Shown here one piece after another: positions 1 through 6,219 of a DNA stretch of 10,396 bases. Each line of letters opens with the position of its first letter. The first letter of the stretch is position 1. This stretch comes from CAZEFK01 sp964511405 (GTDB taxonomy: Bacteria > Pseudomonadota > Alphaproteobacteria > Elsterales > Elsteraceae): positions 1-10,396 of the forward strand of contig CAZEFK010000233.1 of assembly GCA_964511405.1 (NCBI GenBank), read 5' to 3'. The position numbers were made by a program, and so were the translations under genes. The notes beneath the pieces are model-generated. The model made no database searches and had not been told where the DNA came from. It worked only from the letters and a program-made list of their open reading frames with translations.

Positions 1-1
1 G

Positions 2-433
2 GGCTCGGCCGGCATCGGCAAGAGCTGGATCGCCTGCGCGCTCGGCAACCAGGCCTGCCGCGACAACCACTCGACCCTGTACCTGCGCGTGCCGCGCCTG
101 ATCGAGGATCTGGCGCTCGCCCGCGGCGATGGCCGCTACCCCCGACTGCTCAAGAGCCTCGGCCGCGTCGAGCTGCTGGTCCTCGACGACTGGGGCTTGG
201 CACCGCTCGGCCCCGAAGCGCGCCGCGACCTGCTGGAGATCGTGGACGACCGCCACCAGCGCGCCGCCACCCTGATCACCAGCCAGCTACCGGTCGACCG
301 CTGGCACGACATGATCGGCGATCCGACCCTCGCCGACGCCATCCTCGACCGTGTCGTCCACAACGCCCACCGCATCGAGCTCAGGGGCGACTCCCTCCGC
401 CGCCGCGCCAGCGCCGCCGGAGACGCCGCTTGA
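2..433 (+). CDS. istB: IS21-family helper ATPase IstB, 3' part
   Basis: This is the C-terminal 143 residues of an IstB-like AAA+ ATPase, the helper that works with the IstA transposase in target selection and transposition of IS21-type elements. The frame is already open at the left edge and starts inside the Walker A loop, GSAGIGKS (bases 2-25). The Walker B strand LLVLDDWG follows at about 171-196. A C-terminal block with GDPTLADAILDR and NAHRIEL is typical of the family. Full-length IstB is about 250 residues, so roughly 100 N-terminal residues and all of istA lie off the left edge. The stop is TGA at 431-433. The frame is undamaged in the visible part. The IS right inverted repeat could not be identified with certainty. 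Confidence 0.9.
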   Translation, partial: GSAGIGKSWIACALGNQACRDNHSTLYLRVPRLIEDLALARGDGRYPRLLKSLGRVELLVLDDWGLAPLGPEARRDLLEIVDDRHQRAATLITSQLPVDRWHDMIGDPTLADAILDRVVHNAHRIELRGDSLRRRASAAGDAA

Positions 434-446
434 GCCCGCCTGCCAC

Positions 447-550
447 GATCGTCCCCGTGCGCCCACAGGTACCCCCCGCGCGCCGCTCCGCCAGCCACTG
501 GAAGGCGCTGCGCGACGCGCGGGTCCCCCCTGTGGACGACGGGGACGATC
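447..550. repeat. Long imperfect inverted repeat downstream of istB
   Basis: Three successive arm pairs are nested around one centre: GATCGTCCCCGT (447-458) with its exact complement at 539-550, CCACAGG (463-469) with CCTGTGG (529-535), and CCCGCGCG (475-482) with CGCGCGGG (516-523). A further CGCC/GGCG pair (489-492/504-507) lies in the loop. That makes at least 27 paired bases in a 104-nt fold. It begins 14 bp after the istB stop, so it may belong to the IS21 end or be a separate miniature element or structured RNA. No T-run follows, which argues against a simple intrinsic terminator. Confidence 0.6.
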
Positions 551-591
551 CCCAGTCCTTGACGAGGCCCGACCGCCCTATGCAACCTGCG

Positions 592-801
592 TTATAGCCA
601 GCGGCCCCAGGCCCGCCCGGCCGCCCCCGCCGCGATCGCACCGGTCGCGATCGCGCGGAACAGGTGGTCGCGATCGTCTGGAACGCCGGTCGCCATCAGC
701 TGGAACAGCTGGTCGCGATCCGTGGAATGCGCATGCTCGGGCGTCAGCTTCGGATCCGGCATCAGGATCAGCGCCAGGGCGCCCAGCTCGGTGGCGCACA
801 A
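592..801 (-). CDS. Hypothetical small protein with a 15-residue repeat; start unclear
   Basis: The frame ends with TAA at 592-594. Its first accepted start codon is TTG at 801, with an internal ATG at 762; neither has a Shine-Dalgarno sequence. The protein contains two adjacent 15-residue units, DRDQLFQLMATGVPD and DRDHLFRAIATGAIA, followed by an Ala/Gly-rich tail ending in GRWL. Third codon positions are strongly G/C. The same frame stays open upstream to about 930 with coding-like sequence (KTATFVRQLVRRGPLL at about 840-795) but no ATG, GTG or TTG before 801. An ATG at 884 lies one frame off. A frameshifted gene or a CTG start at 870 would explain this. I do not recognise the family. It converges on istB. 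Confidence 0.35.
   Translation of the reverse strand: MCATELGALALILMPDPKLTPEHAHSTDRDQLFQLMATGVPDDRDHLFRAIATGAIAAGAAGRAWGRWL
643..720. repeat. Imperfect 22-23 bp tandem repeat, four units
   Basis: GGTCGCGATC occurs at 643-652, 666-675 and 711-720, with a one-base variant (GGTCGCCATC) at 688-697. The intervals are 23, 22 and 23 bp, and a GGAAC-like segment lies between units. Two units make 45 bp, exactly the 15-codon repeat of the minus-strand reading frame here, so the repeat may simply reflect protein structure. Confidence 0.6.
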
Positions 802-1149
802 GAGCGGACCGCGGCGGACAAGCTGCCGGACGAAAGTGGCTGTTTTCTGCGGTTTTCCGGACTTTTGCAGACGGTCTCGGACATCTATCTGGCGGGCCGG
901 GAACGATGATGATGGGCATTATGTGTACGCTGTGGCCCTATGAGCCACCTTGCTTGCCTAGGCCTCTGTTTTGGCGATCCTGGGGAGCTACACGGCCCGG
1001 CGGGTCGAGTGTGCCCAATCATTCCGATAGCGGTTCGGAATTTCTGACCAAATCAGGTGTAAAGGGTAAAGGGGAATGGGAATAGAAGTTCGGCAGCTCT
1101 CAAATCCGGAGCCGGCAAGATATCGGCCGGTCTCTGCCTAAAAATTGAG
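802..1149. other. Intergenic stretch without a convincing gene
   Basis: The left part (to about 930) is the possible upstream extension of the small minus-strand frame. A dyad ATTCCGA-N7-TCGGAAT lies at 1021-1041. A purine-rich low-complexity tract with doubled TAAAGGG and GGGAAT units follows at about 1057-1085. CCGGC at 1111-1115 can pair with GCCGG about 8 bases later, downstream of the nuclease stop, but without a T-run. No reading frame on either strand looks coding. This part is visibly less GC-rich than the rest of the window. Confidence 0.4.
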
Positions 1150-1869
1150 CTAGGGCATTGTTGCATTCCTTTTTGGCTTAAGGGTGCTCGTCGGATAGCC
1201 GAAGGCGAAGAAGAAGTGCGACACCCGGATCGTGCCGTGACTCGGTGCCAGGGCCGGTTCGCGGTCATGTTCGGTGTCGAAATCCGCGGCCGAAAACAGG
1301 GATGATGGCTTGGCGTAAGCCGCGCCCGTGGCGGTTGGACGCAATCGCAGCAGGGTGGCTAAGGCCGCATCGCCAAGCGCATCTCGGATCGGGGGCACGA
1401 TCTCGGCTTCCGGATCCAGCAGCACACCGACCATCGCCGCGACCGCCTGACGTCGGCTGTAGATACCACTCACGAAGCGCCCGAGCCCCTGCTCGCGCAG
1501 ATAGTGATCGCGATGCTTCTTCTGGCGTCCGAGGCGCTTGAATTCGAAGACTAACTTCATGGCCTGGACGTCACTATTCCAGCCATATACGATGTCCGTC
1601 CGGCGTTCTTCGATCAGCGTGCCGGTGAGCGGATCAATCTCGCCGATGATGTCCTCGGCCGCCCACATGCCAAGCAAGCCACGTTCGCGCGCAACATGGT
1701 TCTCGACATAGATTTTGAGACGCTTGGTCAGGGCGTCTTCCTTGGTCTTAGGATTGAAGTCGGGCCGCGGCCGCGCCGCCAATTCCATCCAGCCCTGGCG
1801 CAGCGCTTCGACGGCCTCGATTGCCCGCTGCAGGGGGAAGGCCGAGAGCCAGTTGGCTGTTCCCGTCAC
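1150..1869 (-). CDS. PD-(D/E)xK-type nuclease subunit coupled to the methyltransferase
   Basis: The 239-residue protein starts with GTG at 1869, which overlaps the methyltransferase stop as GTGA, so the two are probably translationally coupled; a much longer upstream extension of this frame only runs antiphase to the methyltransferase. Residues fitting a PD-(D/E)xK nuclease core are visible: E44 in an N-terminal helix, D92 in RRTDIVYG, then E109-F110-K111 in the strand KLVFEFKRL. A conserved-looking stretch, EQGLGRFVSGIYS, follows at 126-138. The fold and metal-dependent DNA cleavage are inferred from this constellation. The partner gene suggests it is the restriction or effector half of the module. 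It could instead be a non-catalytic accessory subunit. It ends in TAG at 1150-1152. Confidence 0.75.
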   Translation of the reverse strand: MTGTANWLSAFPLQRAIEAVEALRQGWMELAARPRPDFNPKTKEDALTKRLKIYVENHVARERGLLGMWAAEDIIGEIDPLTGTLIEERRTDIVYGWNSDVQAMKLVFEFKRLGRQKKHRDHYLREQGLGRFVSGIYSRRQAVAAMVGVLLDPEAEIVPPIRDALGDAALATLLRLRPTATGAAYAKPSSLFSAADFDTEHDREPALAPSHGTIRVSHFFFAFGYPTSTLKPKRNATMP

Positions 1870-4800
1870 GCAACCACCGCAGATTTGTCGGAAGCGGCGC
1901 GAGACTGGACGGTCCGGACGATATGTTCGGCATCGCGCAGTGCCTGGCGAATTGTCCAACTGCGCTGGCTGAGCGGCCGGACAAGATAGAGGCTGCCATC
2001 GATCCACAGATGCGCGTCGGGTACGAGGGAGAGATAGTCTCCTGATGGTATTGTGCGCAGGCCCGCCTGGCGGAGCGCGGCAAGGGTCGCGACCACTGCC
2101 TCGTTGTTGACCGCCGAGGAGATGTCTGGCGCGGCGTTGGCTTCGTTGACATAGCCGACCTTGACGATCCCCGACGGCCCGGCCCGGCTCGGATCGCTTG
2201 CCACGACGTCGACGTGGAAGCGGCCGTGGCCGCCCATCCGGTCTCGCCAAACGGTCAGGGCGTCGGCCAGGGCGGTCGCATAGATGCGGAAATCGTCGGC
2301 ATCCGCAGTGCGCTGGGCGGGGGTGTCGAGCTTCTTGAAGCTGCGCGGCCGGATCGAGGGCATGAGCACCTCGACCGTTTCGGTGACGAGCGTCTGTTCC
2401 TCGGCCGACAGCCCGAAATAGCGGAACACGGCCGCGTCCAGGTCGCCTTTGATAGCGTTATACTGAGAAAGCTGAAGCAGTTCCGGCTGCGCCGCGAGCG
2501 CATCGACCTCGCCCGAGATCGATGCCAGCGCGTTTGCCGCCGCTTCCGGATCGGGCGCGTCTTCGGGTGGAAAGAAGGGGAAGGTGTCGACATCGGTCAA
2601 GTGGATGCCGTTGCGTTCGCACAGCATCTTCCATCCGCGCATCATCAAAAAGTAGCGTGCGAGCGTGGAGCGCAGGTAGACCGCTGCGAACTGCAGGAGG
2701 GGCGCATCGCTCTCCGGACCGGCGATCACGCCGATGCTGTGCGTAAAGCTTGCCGGCCCCGCATAGTAGACCGCGCGGACATTCTGCTGTTCGCGCGAGA
2801 AACCGTCGGGGAAGATCACGCGGGGGCCGTCGAAGACGCCCAGCACGGAGTCGTTGAGGCCGACGACGCTGTCCTTCATGACCGGCCATGGCCGGAGAAG
2901 ATCGGGATGCAGAACCGGCACACCGGCGCTGAGCGCGGCGATCGGCACATGCGGCATCTGCCGGAGAGGGCCGGGATCGACCGCGACCCGGCTCTTGTCT
3001 TCGAGATGGATGCCCTTGCGGTAGGTCCAGCGCCGGAATTCGCGTGACCCCCTCCAGAAATTGGCGAAGGTCCCGCGTAGGCTCAGCCGGGTCCAGATCG
3101 CCAGATCATTGGCGTCGCCCCACATCATGGTGACGAGCAGCTGTGGGTCCTCGGCAACCGACCGGGTCTGAAGCACATGGCGGTCGGCCGATTGCATGGT
3201 TAGCCGGCCAAGTGCCAGGCTGAGATCGGCCTTGGGAACCAGATAATCGAAGGCCTCGCCGAACGGGACACTCCTGGGCACGACCTCTCCGCGACGCTCA
3301 CCCATGAAGATATGGCAAGTATTCTCGGCGGTCGGGAAGAGCAGGCCTTGAAGATCCCCGAAATTGATGATCCTGGTGGGGCGATAGGCACGCAAAAGGT
3401 AGGAGACGAACGCTTCGCTCGACCCGCCGAGCAGCTGGCCGATCGGCAGAATGAGACAGGCCCTGCCGCCATCTTCAAGAAAATCGAGCGCGCGCAACGC
3501 ATAGGCACCGGCGATCTGCCGGCGAGCGAACGGCGCGGCGGCGCGATCGGCCCAGGCATCGGCGGTGGTGTGGGCCTCGCCTTCGGGTTCGGCCCAGGGC
3601 GGGTTCGAGATAATCAGCGAAAAGCGGCGGCCATAGAAGCTATGTGTATCCTCGAAGAAATCGGCGTGATCGCGACCATGGGCGAGGTTGCGGCCTTTGA
3701 GCGGCGGCAGTTTTGTGCCGTCGCGCTCCTGCGCTTCGAGGATGTCGGCCGGATCCAGTCCTTCGAGCAGGGAGAGATAGAGGCTGAACGCGGTGACGCG
3801 GCAGGCCATAAAGTTGATGTCGCCACCGAAGATGCAGCGCGTCAGTAGATCGCCGCGCTCGGCAAAGCCGAGCTTGCGGCCTTCTCGGGCCTCTGCCAGC
3901 GCGATCAGGCGGCGATAAGCGGTCGTGAGCAAGATTCCGGACCCGCAGGCGCCATCGAAGATCGTCTCGGCCAGCGGATCGGACGATGCCAGCAGGGCCT
4001 GATCGACAGCCAGCATGGCAAGGTTGCGGGGCGTGTAATAAGCTCCCTCTTTGGCTTGCTGCTCGGGGGTCAGAAGCTTTTCGTATAGCCCCGACAGCAG
4101 CTCCACGGGAATATAGCTGAAATCATAGTTCCAGAACTCGCCCTGGCCGGTGCGCATATCGGTACGGCGCAGGAACTGGTCGAGTAGAGAAAAGCCCGAG
4201 GCCGACAGCGCGGCCCAGGGGTCGTGCCGATCATCACCGAGGAAATCGCCGTTGAAGTCTGAGCGTAGCCGGTCAATCAGTTTGGTGATGCCGTCGCGAT
4301 CCTGCTGAGCCACCAGCTCGGGAAGCTGGCGAACCTCCCGCCGCGCACGATAGGTCTCACCTACGATCTCGCGATGCTCGAGGTAGGAGATAAAGAGGAC
4401 CTGCCCCAGGAGCAGTTCGGCAAGCCGGCGGCGCACGCGCTCATCACCGCTTCCATGAAGCCCCCCATCGGTGAGCTTGGCGATCGCGACGGACAGGTTC
4501 GACAGCAGTTTGCGATCAACCCGCGCTTTGACGTCGAACCATTTCGGCAAGCGACGCGACAAGTTGGCGGTAAAGACGTCGATAGCTGAAAAGGGCCCGT
4601 CGGGCCGCGCCTCGTCGAGACGCAGGCGCTCGCCGGCCTGCTTGAGCTTGCGCGCTGGAAACGCCGTAGCCTCATCGCCCCGCAGATCGATGATGATCGT
4701 CGCGAGGTTTTGATTCCAGATTCGCTGACGGGTCTTGTCGAGATCGGCGTCGGACAGCGGAGTGCCGTCTTCTGTCACAAACACGACCGTCGGAACGCCC

Positions 4801-4973
4801 TCGACATCGAAGACGGCTTGCGCGCGGACCGCGCCGTCCGGTTTCAGGAGCGTCCTGATCTCTAGTGCATAGGGGTGGGTATCTGGAACCGCCTCCCCGC
4901 GCAGGTGCAAGACTCCTGGCTCGGCGGAGTAGCCAAGCTTCTCAAGCCAGCTCTGGACCGTGGCGGCGGTCAC
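1866..4973 (-). CDS. N6-adenine DNA methyltransferase (gamma class, Eco57I/TaqI-like), 1035 aa
   Basis: This is a large SAM-dependent DNA methyltransferase. Motifs in order: KEGAYYTP (308-315, the YYTP element in front of the SAM site), motif I FDGACGSG (339-346, SAM binding), GDIN (384-387), and the catalytic motif IV NPPW (457-460). That order marks the gamma class of N6-adenine enzymes. The C-terminal 500 residues are long enough to hold a TaqI-like target-recognition region, so the protein probably reads its own DNA site without a separate HsdS. The N-terminal 130 residues are of unknown function; I see no clear nuclease motif there. The GTG start at 4973 has GGAGGG 7 nt upstream. It lies 97 bp after the regulator gene and overlaps the nuclease gene by 4 bp. 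Together they suggest a restriction-modification cassette. Confidence 0.9.
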   Translation of the reverse strand: MTAATVQSWLEKLGYSAEPGVLHLRGEAVPDTHPYALEIRTLLKPDGAVRAQAVFDVEGVPTVVFVTEDGTPLSDADLDKTRQRIWNQNLATIIIDLRGDEATAFPARKLKQAGERLRLDEARPDGPFSAIDVFTANLSRRLPKWFDVKARVDRKLLSNLSVAIAKLTDGGLHGSGDERVRRRLAELLLGQVLFISYLEHREIVGETYRARREVRQLPELVAQQDRDGITKLIDRLRSDFNGDFLGDDRHDPWAALSASGFSLLDQFLRRTDMRTGQGEFWNYDFSYIPVELLSGLYEKLLTPEQQAKEGAYYTPRNLAMLAVDQALLASSDPLAETIFDGACGSGILLTTAYRRLIALAEAREGRKLGFAERGDLLTRCIFGGDINFMACRVTAFSLYLSLLEGLDPADILEAQERDGTKLPPLKGRNLAHGRDHADFFEDTHSFYGRRFSLIISNPPWAEPEGEAHTTADAWADRAAAPFARRQIAGAYALRALDFLEDGGRACLILPIGQLLGGSSEAFVSYLLRAYRPTRIINFGDLQGLLFPTAENTCHIFMGERRGEVVPRSVPFGEAFDYLVPKADLSLALGRLTMQSADRHVLQTRSVAEDPQLLVTMMWGDANDLAIWTRLSLRGTFANFWRGSREFRRWTYRKGIHLEDKSRVAVDPGPLRQMPHVPIAALSAGVPVLHPDLLRPWPVMKDSVVGLNDSVLGVFDGPRVIFPDGFSREQQNVRAVYYAGPASFTHSIGVIAGPESDAPLLQFAAVYLRSTLARYFLMMRGWKMLCERNGIHLTDVDTFPFFPPEDAPDPEAAANALASISGEVDALAAQPELLQLSQYNAIKGDLDAAVFRYFGLSAEEQTLVTETVEVLMPSIRPRSFKKLDTPAQRTADADDFRIYATALADALTVWRDRMGGHGRFHVDVVASDPSRAGPSGIVKVGYVNEANAAPDISSAVNNEAVVATLAALRQAGLRTIPSGDYLSLVPDAHLWIDGSLYLVRPLSQRSWTIRQALRDAEHIVRTVQSRAASDKSAVVA

Positions 4974-4987
4974 GGCTCTTCCCTCCG

Positions 4988-5032
4988 GTTATGCCCAGGA
5001 GAGAACATAACAGGAACACATGTCGTTTGGAA
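4988..5032 (-). promoter_or_regulatory. Possible promoter and dyad in front of the methyltransferase
   Basis: A perfect dyad GTTATG (4988-4993) N12 CATAAC (5006-5011) lies between the regulator stop and the methyltransferase Shine-Dalgarno. On the minus strand TATGTT (5009-5004) could serve as a -10, with a poor -35 TTCCAA 17 bp upstream (5032-5027). TATGTT also occurs inside the regulator's own operator palindrome, which hints at shared control. The promoter match is weak. Confidence 0.25.
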
Positions 5033-5070
5033 CCACGCTTGTGGTTTGCGCCGGACCTTATGAACGACGG

Positions 5071-5583
5071 TCACGATGCCCGCCTGATTGGCGCTTGGCG
5101 CGCGGTAGGCTTCGCCTGCAGCCGGCCATGGACCGATGGTAGCGAGAAGAGGTCGAGTTGCCCCTCGTCGCTGACGCCCGGAAGGGCGAAGCCCTCGCGC
5201 AGAACGACCAAATGCGGGTCGAGCGCGATCAACAGTGCACCCGCACCTGACAAGGGCGCACCGTCATCAATGAAGGACCAGGTTCCGCTCGACCCTAACG
5301 CCAACCGCTTTCCCCAAAGCGCGATGAAGGATTGCGCACGCAACTGCTTGCGCAGATCCGCGAACGCCTTCTTATTGGCCTGAAGCTCGATTTTGAACTG
5401 ATCACGCAGTAGCACCGCCACCCGGATGACAAGTATCGTCTGCCAGCTATACTTGGCGGGTGATCCTTTGCTCTTCGGACGCTGGTCCGCAGGAATCAGC
5501 GCACGTCGGCTGGTCCACTCGCGCAGCTTGTCTGTCGAGAGGCCCGTCAGGTGGGACGCGATAGGGGTGGGTACGAAACGCAG
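5071..5583 (-). CDS. MerR-type HTH regulator of the methyltransferase module
   Basis: The N-terminal part (residues 4-60) reads as a MerR-like winged helix: PTPIASHLTGLSTDKLREW, a GLI-like turn RRALIP, then KYSWQTILVIRVAVLL. A possible coiled segment (about 61-85) and an unassigned C-terminal part follow, for 170 residues. The start is chosen at CTG 5583-5581 because a consensus AGGAGG (minus strand, 5595-5590) lies 6 nt upstream, and there is no ATG, GTG or TTG nearby in frame. The alternative ATG at 5694 would put the Shine-Dalgarno and the palindrome inside the gene. It probably binds that palindrome and controls itself and the genes that follow. This is an analogue in role, not in sequence, of the C proteins of restriction-modification systems. 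Confidence 0.7.
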   Translation of the reverse strand: MRFVPTPIASHLTGLSTDKLREWTSRRALIPADQRPKSKGSPAKYSWQTILVIRVAVLLRDQFKIELQANKKAFADLRKQLRAQSFIALWGKRLALGSSGTWSFIDDGAPLSGAGALLIALDPHLVVLREGFALPGVSDEGQLDLFSLPSVHGRLQAKPTARQAPIRRAS

Positions 5584-5589
5584 GCGGCA

Positions 5590-5595
5590 CCTCCT
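5590..5595 (-). promoter_or_regulatory. Consensus Shine-Dalgarno selecting a CTG start
   Basis: On the minus strand AGGAGG is followed after 6 nt by CTG at 5583-5581, in frame with the MerR-like domain. It abuts the outer arm of the operator palindrome. No other in-frame start lies at a usable distance, so this site decides the start. Confidence 0.5.
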
Positions 5596-5653
5596 CAAGG
5601 TCGGGTATGATGCCCGATCTCGCTGCGAGAACGGGTAACATACCCGACCTTGA
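5595..5653. promoter_or_regulatory. 59-bp compound palindrome, candidate operator of the MerR-like regulator
   Basis: The outer arms are a perfect 15-bp inverted repeat: TCAAGGTCGGGTATG at 5595-5609 and its complement at 5639-5653. At the exact centre (5624) is a third dyad, TCTCG-CTG-CGAGA (5618-5630). Each outer arm is also the core of its own small dyad: TCGGGTATGATGCCCGA (5601-5617) and CGGGTAACATACCCG (5632-5646). Their centres are 30 bp apart, close to three helical turns. The site lies directly upstream of the regulator's Shine-Dalgarno. TATGTT (minus strand, 5642-5637) within it could be a -10, with no clear -35. This arrangement suits two regulator dimers binding one face of the DNA, or looping; the assignment is inferred. 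Confidence 0.65.
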
Positions 5654-6201
5654 CGGTAAAGAATTGGCTGCCCTCGCAGTGGCGAGAACATCATCGCTCC
5701 CCCTTTGTCGCGGCAGGGCGCTCAGATGGAGGCGTTCTGTTCGTTGCCCCGGTCGATCGCAGAACAGCGCGCTCCGTGCGTCCCAGGAGTGCTATTGAAG
5801 ACAACTGGCAAAGGAGAGACAGATGGTGGCCAAGTCATCCGGCGGGTGTCCGATTTGGATGGCAAGATTAAGCGACGGTGCCGTTGCGGTCGCCACGATG
5901 GAGATCACGCAGTCTACACATAGGCTTGTCGCAGTGCCGGTTCCTGAGGCGCCGGTGCTGCCCCATCGCGCTGAAAGGCGGAAATCCTGGCGAACCGCCG
6001 GCACTAAGGCGCCATAGTCACTTGGCAGCAGAGGGCCGGACCGTCGACGCGCCGTCGAGGATGCGCCGTGCGGCGCATCGCCGGAGGCGACGGTTTCGCC
6101 GCCCTTGACCGCGCGCCGCCGGCCCGGCAAGGCGCTTCCAAGCGATTATGGCGCCGGATGAGCGGGTCGCTCTGCGCCTAGGCAAGCAGACCTTGGGCGG
6201 A
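5654..6201. other. Intergenic stretch without a convincing gene
   Basis: It separates the minus-strand methyltransferase module from the plus-strand toxin-antitoxin pair. It holds the upstream side of the regulator promoter, a consensus-like AAGGAG 6 nt before an ATG at 5823 that opens a 64-codon frame of doubtful coding character (to 6017), and a nested hairpin at 6052-6093. No known protein family or tRNA is recognisable. It could be decayed mobile-element sequence. Confidence 0.4.
6052..6093. repeat. Nested hairpin with a 9-bp perfect inner stem
   Basis: GATGCGCCG (6060-6068) and CGGCGCATC (6071-6079) form a perfect stem with a 2-nt spacer. CCGTCG (6052-6057) and CGACGG (6088-6093) pair outside it. 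No T-run follows. It may act in transcription or be a cruciform or REP-like site; its role is unknown. Confidence 0.45.
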
Positions 6202-6219
6202 AATGCCAAATATGGCATT
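6202..6219. promoter_or_regulatory. Candidate antitoxin operator upstream of the TA pair
   Basis: AATGCCA (6202-6208) and TGGCATT (6213-6219) are perfect 7-bp arms with a 4-bp spacer, the size and symmetry expected of an operator for an HTH antitoxin dimer. It overlaps the first possible toxin start (ATG 6203), so either that start is wrong and ATG 6230 is used, or binding also blocks translation initiation. Confidence 0.4.

Noticed and set aside
430..597. Plus-strand 55-codon frame from a TTG overlapping the istB stop
   Set aside because: It runs straight through the long hairpin, has no Shine-Dalgarno and no recognisable product; the inverted repeat explains the sequence better.
1870..2250. 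N-terminal extension of the nuclease frame up to 2250
   Set aside because: It overlaps the methyltransferase C-terminus out of frame, is Arg/Pro-rich and shadow-like, and the GTGA overlap gives a natural start at 1869.
2214..3047. 277-codon plus-strand frame opposite the methyltransferase
   Set aside because: It is the antisense shadow of a high-GC gene; its product has no domain-like features.
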